Positions 24,344 through 34,776 of a stretch of 64,000 nt of DNA are shown here, piece by piece. The translations under genes were made by a program, and so were the position numbers. The notes under the pieces were generated by a model. The model ran no database searches, was not told the DNA's origin, and was given only the letters and a program-made list of their open reading frames with translations. The DNA comes from Hyperoodon ampullatus. Its lineage: Eukaryota; Chordata; Mammalia; Artiodactyla; Ziphiidae. Location of the stretch: the NCBI GenBank assembly GCA_949752795.1, contig CATKHW010000427.1:930001-994000 (forward strand). Direction: 5' to 3'. Each line of letters begins with the position of its first letter. Within the stretch, counting starts at the first letter, position 1.

Positions 24344-26082
24344 GCCTTCCCTCAACAGATTTTTGGACGATAGTTGTCCTTTATTACTCGGCCAGTTTGT
24401 GAATGGCTGTGCCCCTGAGCTCCATTTTTCAACTCGTTTTTGGTGAGCTGACCGCAAGTCCAAAATTTTGGTTCAGGACCTATACTGGTTCCCGGTGGGT
24501 GGCTGAGAATTGGGTTAATTCTTCTTCCTGCCGGGAAATTACAGTGATATGTGCCCGTCCAAATGCCTAACAGCTACTCTCTCATTGGTTCTCCCTCTTC
24601 CCTTTCATCCTCTGCCAAATTGGCAACCTGTGCGAACCAAGAGGTTAAAGGGGCTGTCTCTCCAAGTTGGGAGGTTGATAGTAAAGCAAACGGAAAGTCA
24701 AACCGGAGCACCAGGAGAGGGACTATGCGTTGAGTTTTAGAAACCTTTCGTATTCACAGTGTGTCCGTTCTCTAGGTTTCCCGCACATGTTATAGCTGTA
24801 GTAATATTCCCTTCAACCTGGAGAGTTCGGACCCATGGAATGGGTGCCATGTATTATTGCTTTAAAGGGTCTGCATTTGCTCACCCAATCTCACCAATCG
24901 TCTCAGTCCCAAGTGTCCCTCCTTATGCCACATCCAGCTGTCGTTGTAGATAGGGTCATTCCAGCCTTCATCAGAGACCCTGAAGGAATTGTAAAGAATT
25001 TCCCAGTTTTTTTGTTTTGTTTTTGAAATTCCTTTTTATAGTGGGTTTGAGCTGATTCTCGCTGCCATGTTTATGCCAGTCTAGACACACTTGATTCCCT
25101 TACGGAGACATATCAATACATAGGTTTTAAGATTCTTACTAGTCAGATATTTTCCTCTGCGGGAAATATGGGGTTTTGAGTCCCTTTCGCTGAGGACGGT
25201 GTAGGTCTTGTCTATTCCATAGTTGGTTTTTGGAACGGTACCTGTGCTTATATCAAACTCTGGTTTTATGCATCACCCCACCTCTCCTTCCCCCTTAAGC
25301 AGGTATAAGAGTGTTTTCTAAATGTGAGACACTGTTCTCTTTCCTAACTCAGTTCAAGTGTAGCCATGTTTACAGGATCTTCATAAGTGATATCTTATGA
25401 TAAGTTTCTTTTTCTGTGTGACTTATTTCACTTAGAATCATCGTACCTGAATCCACCCATTTTGCTGCTACTGGTCTTATGACATTGATTTCATGGCTGA
25501 GGGATATTCCATCGTACGTAAGTACCACAAGTTTTTGAACCATGTTTATATTTTCTGGGATACTTAAGGTGTATCCAAGTTGAGGTCCTTGTATGCAGTG
25601 CAGCCCTAAATTTTGGGGTGGCTCTGTCTTATTGATTTTCAGTTTTCCCAAGGTATATTCCCTAGACTGGTAGTGCCCTTGGCTCTGTAGCTCTGTTCTT
25701 TACTTGTTGTAGGGAACAGAATGCACTCCTCCAGAGAGGCAGTTGGCAATTTACATCCCGCCCATCAGCATAACAAGGCTCCCTGTTCTCCAGGGCCTGT
25801 CTTGCCTTTCTTGTTCTTACACATTTTGTGGATGTCCCTTTTGACCGGTGGGAAGTGATACTTCTTTGTAGTGCAGATTTGCATTGCCCGCTTGCTTGCT
25901 TGGCCAAAAAGGGCGTATGCGTTTTCTCCTGAATATATTCAGTAGAAAACGCATACGCCCTTTTTGGCCAAGTGCATCATTGTCGAAGTTGTGCCCCTCT
26001 TCCTGTGCTTTAAAGGCGATTCCAACGTACCTCTTGAAATCTGTTTCCTGCTATTCTGCCTCGCTTTCAAGTCCGCCTCGTT
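24344..26082. repeat. Satellite monomer 15 (type K)
   Basis: gaatggctg near 24405 is shared with copies 24, 29 and 30. Private: gaattgggtt near 24511, gcaaacgg near 24690 and catgtattattg near 24852. Stop at 25370; palindrome 25899-25972 with ttcagtag as its only flaw. Confidence 0.95.
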
Positions 26083-26745
26083 GCCTTCCCTCAACAGATT
26101 TTTGGACGATAGTTGTCCTTTATTACTCGGCCAGTTTGTGAATTGCTGTGCCCCTGAGCTCCATTTTTCAACTCGTTTTTGGTGAGCTGACCGCAAGTCC
26201 AAAATTTTGCTTCAGGACCTATACTGGTTCCCGGTGGGTGGCTGAGAATTTGGTTAATTCTTCTTCCTGCCGGGAAATTACAGTGATATGTGCCCGTCCA
26301 AATGCCTAACAGCTACTCTCTCATTGGTTCTCCCTCTTCCCTTTCATCCTCTGCCAAATTGGCAACCTGTGCGAACCAAGAGGTTAAAGGGGCTGTCTCT
26401 CCAAGTTGGGAGGTTGATAGTAAAGCAGACGGAAAGTCAAACCGGAGCACCAGGAGAGGGACTATGCGTTGAGTTTTAGAAACCTTTCGTATTCACAGTG
26501 TGTCCGTTCTCTAGGTTTCCCGCACATGTTATAGCTGTAGTAATATTCCCTTCAACCTGGAGAGTTCGGACCCATGGAATGGGTGCCATGCATTATTGCT
26601 TTAAAGGGTCTGCATTTGCTCACCCAATCTCACCAATCGTCTCAGTCCCAAGTGTCCCTCCTTATGCCACATCCAGCTGTCGTTGTAGATAGGGTCATTC
26701 CAGCCTTCATCAGAGACCCTGAAGGAATTGTAAAGAATTTCCCAG
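26083..26745. other. Unassigned part of the satellite unit (reference copy 16)
   Basis: About 660 bp before the T-rich tract that I cannot assign to a named element. It carries several short, overlapping open frames on the plus strand (about 60-64 codons, starting near 26288, 26290, 26498 and 26574 in this copy) with no recognisable protein family, so I regard them as chance frames. Faint L1-like patches may exist around 26150-26195 but are too weak to call. It holds many of the type-diagnostic variants (caagagg/caggagg, agaggg/agtggg, ttcggaccc/ttgggtccc, atccagc/attctgc). Confidence 0.6.
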
Positions 26746-26763
26746 TTTTTTTGTTTTGTTTTT
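26746..26763 (-). other. Degenerate L1 poly(A) tail (T-rich tract on + strand, reference copy 16)
   Basis: The plus strand reads seven T, G, four T, G, five T, which is an interrupted A-rich tract on the minus strand immediately beyond the L1 3' UTR. It sits 663 bp into the unit and is preserved at this offset throughout the array. Copies 12, 23, 29 and 34 share a T-to-A change just inside it (tgtatttg). This is the expected position and orientation for a retrotransposition tail, so it marks one boundary of the original insertion. Confidence 0.75.
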
Positions 26764-27108
26764 GAAATTCCTTTTTATAGTGGGTTTGAGCTGATTCTCG
26801 CTGCCATGTTTATGCCAGTCTAGACACACTTGATTCCCTTACGGAGACATATCAATACATAGGTTTTAAGATTCTTACTAGTCAGATATTTTCCTCTGCG
26901 GGAAATATGGGGTTTTGAGTCCCTTTCGCTGAGGACGGTGTAGGTCTTGTCTATTCCATAGTTGGTTTTTGGAACGGTACCTGTGCTTATATCAAACTCT
27001 GGTTTTATGCATCACCCCACCTCTCCTTCCCCATTAAGCAGGTATAAGAGTGTTTTCTAAATGTGAGACACTGTTCTCTTTCCTAACTCAGTTCAAGTGT
27101 AGCCATGT
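26764..27108 (-). mobile_element. L1 3' UTR relic (reference copy 16)
   Basis: Between the T-rich tract and the ORF2 stop, the plus strand reads as the complement of an L1 3' UTR. Collinear landmarks include cacacttgattcccttac near 26824-26841, gagtccctttcgctgagg near 26918-26935 and ccccacctctccttcccc near 27015-27032. Its length of about 345 bp is plausible for a mammalian L1 3' UTR. The canonical AATAAA expected near the minus-strand 3' end is not intact. The tcgctga/tcactga/tcgctgaag variation near 26927 is one of the best markers for monomer types. Confidence 0.8.
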
Positions 27109-27637
27109 TTACAGGATCTTCATAAGTGATATCTTATGATAAGTTTCTTTTTCTGTGTGACTTATTTCACTTAGAATCATCGTACCTGAATCCACCCATT
27201 TTGCTGCTACTGGTCTTATGACATTGATTTCATGGCTGAGGGATATTCCATCGTACGTAAGTACCACAATTTTTTGAACCATGTTTATATTTTCTGGGAT
27301 ACTTAAGGTGTATCCAAGTTGAGGTCCTTGTATGCAGTGCAGCCCTAAATTTTGGGGTGGCTCTGTCTTATTGATTTTCAGTTTTCCCAAGGTATATTCC
27401 CTAGACTGGTAGTGCCCTTGGCTCTGTAGCTCTGTTCTTTACTTGTTGTAGGGAACAGAATGCACTCCTCCAGAGAGGCAGTTGGCAATTTACATCCCGC
27501 CCATCAGCATAACAAGGCTCCCTGTTCTCCAGGGCCTGTCTTGCCTTTCTTGTTCTTACACATTTTGTGGATGTCCCTTTTGACCGGTGGGAAGTGATAC
27601 TTCTTTGTAGTGCAGATTTGCATTGCCCGCTTGCTTG
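27109..27637 (-). pseudogene. L1 ORF2 C-terminal relic, frameshifted (reference copy 16)
   Basis: The minus strand retains the end of the L1 ORF2 protein, downstream of the reverse-transcriptase region. Residues such as PVAAKWVDSGTMILSEISH followed by TEKETYHKISL resemble the ORF2p C-terminus, and the TAA stop (complement of 27109-27111) falls where the L1 stop should be, four codons after the ISL motif. About 30 codons from the end, around 27211-27233, one base is missing relative to L1. The older TMEYPSA motif (complement of about 27236-27253) therefore lies in another frame. Further upstream, an extra base near the segment corresponding to QPLW and an in-frame TGA in the older frame break it again. 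The 93-codon open frame at 27109-27390 is thus a composite of two L1 frames, not a gene. No promoter or start context supports translation. Confidence 0.85.
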
Positions 27638-27711
27638 CTTGGCCAAAAAGGGCGTATGCGTTTTCTCCTGAATATATTCAGGAGAAAACGCATACGCCCT
27701 TTTTGGCCAAG
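27638..27711. repeat. Perfect 74-bp palindrome (reference copy 16)
   Basis: The two 37-base arms are exact reverse complements with no spacer; the centre is gaatatattc. The left arm begins cttggccaaaaagggcg and the right arm ends cgccctttttggccaag. L1 ORF2 similarity reaches up to the left edge and appears to resume within the right arm (gcat...tttttggcca), so the left arm looks like an inverted copy inserted beside it. As DNA it could extrude a cruciform; as RNA it would form a long hairpin. A bacterial-style terminator reading is not appropriate in this context. Confidence 0.95.
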
Positions 27712-27821
27712 TGCATCATTGTCGAAGTTGTGCCCCTCTTCTTGTGCTTTAAAGGCGATTCCAACGTACCTCTTGAAATCTGTTTCCTGCTATTCTGCCT
27801 CGCTTTCAAGTCCGCCTCATT
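27712..27821. other. Unassigned sequence after the palindrome (reference copy 16)
   Basis: About 110 bp linking the palindrome to the next copy. L1 similarity fades within the first 20-30 bases. I see no gene, RNA or mobile-element signature. It includes the variable sites ggcgattcc/ggcaattcc, caacgtacc/caacatacc and cttcctgtg/cttcttgtg that help type the copies. Confidence 0.6.
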
Positions 27822-29560
27822 GCCTTCCCTCAACAGATTTTTGGATGATAGTTGTCCTTTATTACTCGGCCAGTTTGTGAATTGCTGTGCCCCTGAGCTC
27901 CATTTTTCAACTCGTTTTTGGTGAGCTGACCGCAAGTCCAAAATTTTGGCTCAGGACCTATACTGGTTCCCGGTGGGTGGCTGAGAATTTGGTTAATTCT
28001 TCTTCCTGCCGGGAAATTACAGTGATATGTGCCCGTCCAAATGCCTAACAGCTACTCTCTCATTGGTTCTCCCTCTTCCCTTTCATCCTCTGCCAAATTG
28101 GCAACCTGTGCGAACCAAGAGGTTAAAGGGGCTGTCTCTCCAAGTTGGGAGGTTGATACTAAAGCAGACGGAAAGTCAAACCGGAGCACCAGGAGTGGGA
28201 TTATTCGTTGAGTTTTAGAAACCTTTCGTATTCACAGTGTGTCCGTTCCCTAGGTTTCCCGCACATGTTATAGCTGTAGTAATATTCCCTTCAACCTGGA
28301 GAGTTCGGACCCATGGAATGGGTGCCATGCATTATTGCTTTAAAGGGTCTGCATTTGCTCACCCAATCTCACCAATTGTCTCAGTCCCAAGTGTCCCTCC
28401 TTATGCCACATCCAGCTGTCGTTGTAGACAGGGTCATTCCAGCTTTCATCAGAGACCCTGAAGGAATTGTAAAGAATTTCCCAGTTTTTTTGTTTTGTTT
28501 TTGAAATTCCTTTTTATAGTGGGTTTGAGCTGATTCTCGCTGCCATGTTTATGCCAGTCTAGACACACTTGATTCCCTTATGGAGACATATCAATACATA
28601 GGTTTTAAGATTCTTACTAGTCAGATATTTTCCTCTGCGGGAAATATGGGGTTTTGAGTCCCTTTCGCTGAGGACGGTGTAGGTCTTGTCTATTCCATAG
28701 TTGGTTTTTGGAACGGTACCTGTGCTTATATCAAACTCTGGTTTTATGCATCACCCCACCTCTCCTTCCCCCTTAAGCAGGTATAAGAGTGTTTTCTAAA
28801 TGTGAGACACTGTTCTCTTTCCTAACTCAGTTCAAGTGTAGCCATGTTTACAGGATCTTCATAAGTGATATCTTATGATAAGTTTCTTTTTCTGTGTGAC
28901 TTATTTCACTTAGAATCATCGTACCTGAATCCACCCATTTTGCTGCTACTGGTCTTATGACATTGATTTCATGGCTGAGGGATATTCCATCGTACGTAAG
29001 TACCACAATTTTTTGAACCATGTTTATATTTTCTGGGATACTTAAGGTGTATCCAAGTTGAGATCCTTGTATGCACTGCAGCCCTAAATTTTGGGGTGGC
29101 TCTGTCTTATTGATTTTCAGTTTTCCCAAGGTATATTCCCTACACTGGTAGTGCCCTTGGCTCTGTAGCTCTGTTCTTTACTTGTTGTAGGGAACAGAAT
29201 GCACTCATCCAGAGAGGCAGTTGGCAATTTACATCCCGCCCATCAGCATAACAAGGCTCCCTGTTCTCCAGGGCCTGTCTTGCCTTTCTTGTTCTTACAC
29301 ATTTTGTGGATGTCCCCTTTGACCGGTGGGAAGTGATACTTCTTTGTAGTGCAGATTTGCATTGCCCGCTTGCTTGCTTGGCCAAAAAGGGCGTATGCGT
29401 TTTCTCCTGAATATATTCAGGAGAAAACGCATACGCCCTTTTTGGCCAAGTGCATCATTGTCGAAGTTGTGCCCCTCTTCCTGTGCTTTAAAGGCGATTC
29501 CAACGTACCTCTTGAAATCTGTTTCCTGCTATTCTGCCTCGCTTTCAAGTCCGCCTCATT
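27822..29560. repeat. Satellite monomer 17 (type F)
   Basis: gatactaaag, gtgggattatt, accaattgtc, gcactgcagccc and ctcatccag are shared with copies 25 and 31. Private: gtagacagg near 28429, which extends one short frame in that copy. Stop at 28848; palindrome 29377-29450, perfect. Confidence 0.95.
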
Positions 29561-31298
29561 GCCTTACCTCAACAGATTTTTGGACGATAGTTGTCCTTTA
29601 TTACTCGGCCAGTTTGTGAATTGCTGTGCCCCTGAGCTCCATTTTTCAACTCGTTTTTGGTGAGCTGACCGCAAGTCCAAAATTTTGGTTCAGGACCTAT
29701 ACTGGTTCCCGGTGGGTGGCTGAGAATTTGGTTAATTCTTCTTCCTGCCGGGAAATTACAGTGATATGTGCCCGTCCAAATGCCTAACAGCTACTCTCTC
29801 ATTGGTTCTCCCTCTTCCCTTTCATCCTCTGCCAAATTGGCAACCTGTGCGAACCAAGATGTTAAAGGGGCTGTCTCTCCAAGTTGGGAGGTTGATAGTA
29901 AAGCAGACGGAAAGTCAAACCGGAGCACCAGGAGAGGGACTATTCTTTGAGTTTTAGAAACCTTTCGTATTCACAGTGTGTCCGTTCCCTAGGTTTCCAG
30001 CACATGTTATAGCTGTAGTAATATTCCCTTCAACCTGGAGAGTTCGGACCCATGGAATGGGTGCCATGCATTATTGCTTTAAAGGGTCTGCATTTGCTCA
30101 CCCAATCTCACCAATCATCTCAGTCCCAAGTGTCCCTCCTCATGCCACATCCAGCTGTCGTTGTAGATAGGGTCATTCCAGCTTTCATCAGAGACCCTGA
30201 AGGAATTGTAAAGAATTTCCCAGTTTTTTTGTTTTGTTTTTGAAATTCCTTTTTATAGTGGGTTTGAGCTGATTCTCGCTGCCATGTTTATGCCAGTCTA
30301 GACACACTTGATTCCCTTACGGAGACATATCAATACATAGGTTTTAAGATTCTTACTAGTCAGATACTTTCTCTGCGGGAAATATGGGGTTTTGAGTCCC
30401 TTTCACTGAGGACGGTGTAGGTCTCGTCTATTCCATAGTTGGTTTTTGGAACGGTACCTGTGCTTATATCAAACTCTGGTTTTATGCATCACCCCACCTC
30501 TCCTTCCCCCTTAAGCAGGTATAAGAGTGTTTTCTAAATGTGAGACACTGTTCTCTTTCCTAACTCAGTTCAAGTGTAGCCATGTTTACAGGATCTTCAT
30601 AAGTGATATCTTATGATAAGTTTCTTTTTCTGTGTGACTTATTTCACTTAGAATCATCGTACCTGAATCCACCCATTTGGCTGCTACTGGTCTTATGACA
30701 TTGATTTCATGGCTGAGGGATATTCCATCGTACGTAAGTACCACAATTTTTTGAACCATGTTTATATTTTCTGGGATACTTAAGGTGTATCCAAGTTGAG
30801 GTCCTTGTATGCAGTGCAGCCCTAAATTTTGGGGTGGCTCTGTCTTATTGATTTTCAGTTTTCCCAAGGTATATTCCCTAGACTGGTAGTGCCCTTGGCT
30901 CTGTAGCTCTGTTCTTTACTTGTTGTAGGGAACAGAATGCACTCCTCCGGAGAGGCAGTTGGCAATTTACATCCCGCCCATCAGCATAACAAGGCTCCCT
31001 GTTCTCCAGGGCCTGTCTTGCCTTTCTTGTTCTTACACATTTTGTGGATGTCCCTTTTGACCGGTGGGAAGTGATACTTCTTTGTAGTGCAGATTTGCAT
31101 TGCCCGCTTGCTTGCTTGGCCAAAAAGGGCGTATGCGTTTTCTCCTGAATATATTCAGGAGAAAACGCATACGCCCTTTTTGGCCAAGTGCATCATTGTC
31201 GAAGTTGTGCCCCTCTTCCTGTGCTTTAAAGGCGATTCCAACATACCTCTTGAAATCTGTTTCCTGCTATTCTGCCTCGCTTTCAAGTCCGCCTCGTT
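29561..31298. repeat. Satellite monomer 18 (type E)
   Basis: 1,738 bp, with the shared 1-bp deletion gatactttctctg near 30366. cttacctc, accaagatg, caatcatctc and catttggctgc are shared with copies 26 and 32. Private: tattctttg near 29943, cctcatgcc near 30140 and ctccggag near 30945. Stop at 30586; palindrome 31115-31188, perfect. Confidence 0.95.
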
Positions 31299-33037
31299 GC
31301 CTTCCCTCAACAGATTTTTGGATGATACTTGTCCTTTATTACTCGGCCAGTTTGTGAATTGCTGTGCCCCTGAGCTCCATTTTTCAACTCGTTTTTGGTG
31401 AGCTGACCGCAAGTCCAAAATTTTGGTTCAGGACCTATACTGGTTCCCGGTGGGTGGCTGAGAATTTGGTTAATTCTTCTTCCTGCCTGGAAATTACAGT
31501 GATATGTGCCCGTCCAAATGCCTAACAGCTACTCTCTCATTGGTTCTCCCTCTTCCCTTTCATCCTCTGCCAAATTGGCAACCTGTGCGAACCAGGAGGT
31601 TAAAGGGGCTGTCTCTCCAAGTTGGGAGGTTGATAGTAAAGCAGACGGAAAGTCAAACCGGAGCACCAGGAGAGGGACTATGCGTTGAGTTTTAGAAACC
31701 TTTCGTATTCACAGTGTGTCCGTTCCCTAGGTTTCCAGCACATGTTATAGCTGTAGTAATATTCCCTTCAACCTGGAGAGTTCGGACCCATGGAATGGGT
31801 GCCATGCATTATTGCTTTAAAGGGACTGCATTTGCTCACCCAATCTCACCAATCGTCTCAGTCCCAAGTGTCCCTCCTTATGCCACATCCAGCTGTCGTT
31901 GTAGATAGGGTCATTCCAGATTTCATCAGAGACCCTGAAGGAATTGTAAAGAATTTCCCAGTTTTTTTGTTTTGTTTTTGAAATTCCTTTTTATAGTGGG
32001 TTTGAGCTGATTCTCGCTGCCATGTTTATGCCAGTCTAGACACCCTTGATTCCCTTACGGAGACATATCAATACATAGGTTTTAAGATTCTTACTAGTCA
32101 GATACTTTCCTCTGCGGGAAATATGGGGTTTTGAGTCCCTTTAACTGAGGACGGTGTAGGTCTTGTCTATTCCATAGTTGGTTTTTGGATCGGTACCTGT
32201 GCTTATATCAAACTCTGGTTTTATGCATCACCCCACCTCTCCTTCACCCTTAAGCAGGTATAAGAGTGTTTTCTAAATGTGAGACACTGTTCTCTTTCCT
32301 AACTCAGTTCAAGTGTAGCCATGTTTACAGGATCTTCATAAGTGATATCTTATGATAAGTTTCTTTTTCTGTGTGACTTATTTCACTTAGAATCATCATA
32401 CCTGAATCCACCCATTTTGCTGCTACTGGTCTTATGACATTGATTTCATGGCTGAGGGATATTCCATCGTACGTAAGTACCACAATTTTTTGAACCATGT
32501 TTATATTTTCTGGGATACTTAAGGTGTATCCAATTTGAGGTCCTTGTATGCAGTGCAGCCCTAAATTTTGGGGTGGCTCTGTCTTATTGATTTTCAGTTT
32601 TCCCAAGTTATATTCCCTAGACTTGTAGTGCCCTTGGCTCTGTGGCTCTGTTCTTTACTTGTTTTAGGGAACAGAATGCACTCGTCCAGAGAGGCAGTTG
32701 GCAATTTACATCCCGCCCATCAGCATAACAAGGCTCCCTGTTCTCCAGGGCCTGTCTTGCCTTTCTTGTTCTTACACATTTTGTGGATGTCCCTTTTGAC
32801 CGGTGGGAAGTGATACTTCTTTGTAGTGCAGATTTGCATTGCCCGCTTGCTTGCTTGGCCAAAAAGGGCGTATGCGTTTTCTCCTGAATATATTCAGGAG
32901 AAAACGCATATGCCCTTTTTGGCCAAGTGCATCATTGTCGAAGTTGTGCCCCTCTTCCTGTGCTTTAAAGGCGATTCCAACGTACCTCTTGAAATCTGTT
33001 TCCTGCTATTCTGCCTCGCTTTCAAGTCCGCCTCGTT
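31299..33037. repeat. Satellite monomer 19 (type D)
   Basis: agggactgc, ccagattt, tttaactg and gacttgtag link it to copies 4 and 27. Private: gatgatactt near 31325, cctgcctgg near 31485, tggatcgg near 32188, gtggctctg near 32642 and ctcgtccag near 32684. Stop at 32325; palindrome 32854-32927 with catatgccc. Confidence 0.95.
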
Positions 33038-34776
33038 GCCTTCCCTCAACAGATTTTTGGATGATAGTTGTCCTTTATTACTTGGCCAGTTTGTGAATTG
33101 CTGTGCCCCTGAGCTCCATTTTTCAACTCTTTTTTGGTGAGCTGACCGCAAGTCCAAATTTTTGGTTCAGGACCTATACTGGTTCCCGGTGGGCGGCTGA
33201 GAATTTGGTTAATTCTTCTTCCTGCCGGGAAATTACAGTGATATGTGCCCGTCCAAATGCCTAACAGCTACTCTCTCATTGGTTCTCCCTCTTCCATTTC
33301 ATCCTCTGCCAAATTGGCAACCTGTGCGAACCAGGAGGTTAAAGGGGCTGTCTCTCCAAGTTGGGAGGTTGATAGTAAAGCAGACGGAAAGTCAAACCGG
33401 AGCACCAGGAGAGGGACTATGCGTTGAGTTTTAGAAACCTTTCGTATTCACAGTGTGTCCGTTCTCTAGGTTTCCTGCATATGTTATAGCTGTAGTAATA
33501 TTCTCTTCAACCTGGAGAGTTCGGACCCATGGAATGGGTGCCATGCATTATTGCTTTAAAGGGTCTGCATTTGCTCACCCAATCTCACCAATCGTCTCAG
33601 TCCCAAGTGTCCCTCCTTATGCCACATCCAGCTGTCGTTGTAGATAGGGTCATTCCAGATTTCATCAGAGACCCTGAAGGAATTGTAAAGAATTTCCCAG
33701 TTTTTTTGTTTTGTTTTTGAAATTCCTTTTTATAGTGGGTTTGAGCTGATTCTCGCTGCCATGTTTATGCCAGTCTAGACAAACTTGATTCCCTTACAGA
33801 GACATATCAATACATAGGTTTTAAGATTCTTACTAGTCAGATATTTTCCTCTGCGGGAAATATGGGGTTTTGAGTCCCTTTCACTGAGGACGGTGTAGGT
33901 CTTGTCTATTCCATAGTTGGTTTTTGGAACGGTACCTGTGCTTATATCAAACTCTGGTTTTATGCATCACCCCACCTCTCCTTCCCCCTTAAGCAGGTAT
34001 AAGAGTGTTTTCTAAATGTGAGACACTGTTCTCTTTCCTAACTCAGTTCAAGTGTAGCCATGTTTACAGGATCTTCATAAGTGATATCTTATGATAAGTT
34101 TCTTTTTCTGTGTGACTTATTTCACTTAGAATCATCGTACCTGAATCCACCCATTTTGCTGCTACTGGTCTTATGACATTGATTTCATGGCTGAGGGATA
34201 TTCCATCGTATGTAAGTACCACAATTTTTTGAACCATGTTTATATTTTCTGGGATACTTAAGGTGTATCCAAGTTGAGGTCCTTGTATGCAGTGCAGCCC
34301 TAAATTTTGGGGTGGCTCTGTCTTATTGATTTTCAGTTTTCCCAAGGTATATTCCCTAGACTGGTAGTGCCCTTGGCTCTGTAGCTCTGTTCTTTACTTG
34401 TTTTAGGGAACAGAATGCACTCTTCCAGAGAGGCAGTTGGCAATTTACATCCCGCCCATCAGCATAACAAGGCTCCCTGTTCTCCAGGGCCTGTCTTGCC
34501 TTTCTTGTTCTTACACATTTTGTGGATGTCCCTTTTGACCGGTGGGAAGTGATACTTCTTTGTAGTGCAGATTTGCATTGCCCGCTTGCTTGCTTAGCCA
34601 AAAAGGGCGTATGCGTTTTCTCCTGAATATATTCAGGAGAAAACGCATACGCCCTTTTTGGCCAAGTGCATCATTGTCGAAGTTGTGCCCCTCTTCCTGT
34701 GCTTTAAAGGCGATTCCAACGTACCTCTTGAAATCTGTTTCCTGCTATTCTGCCTCGCTTTCAAGTCCGCCTCGTT
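33038..34776. repeat. Satellite monomer 20 (type C)
   Basis: The front matches copy 5 (ttggatgat, cttggcc) and the middle matches 7, 10 and 37 (caaacttgattcccttacag). Private: gggcggctg near 33195, cctgcatatg near 33478 and attctcttc near 33502. Stop at 34064; palindrome 34593-34666 with cttagcc at the edge. Confidence 0.95.

Larger units (their letters stand above)
26746..27711 (-). mobile_element. LINE-1 3'-end fragment forming the core of the satellite unit (reference copy 16)
   Basis: On the minus strand this runs as ORF2 C-terminal coding sequence, stop codon, 3' UTR and A-rich tail, the normal order of an L1 3' end. Plus-strand landmarks with L1-like sequence include tgacttatttcacttagaat near 27157-27176, ggctgagggatattccat at 27234-27251, gcagttggcaatttacat near 27478-27495 and the region around gaccggtgggaagtgatac near 27581-27599. 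Collinear similarity to mammalian (cetartiodactyl-type) L1 extends over about 950 bp, by eye and from memory of the family. The same segment lies at the same offset in every copy, so the L1 was in the ancestral unit before amplification. No second L1 end and no target-site duplication could be recognised. Confidence 0.88.
26083..27821. repeat. Satellite monomer 16 (type K, close to G; used as reference)
   Basis: Chosen as reference because it has few private changes (ttttgcttcagg near 26210, ccccattaagc near 27034) and a flawless palindrome. The downstream cttcttgtg near 27741 is shared with copies 24 and 30, so it probably represents the older form of type G. Confidence 0.95.
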
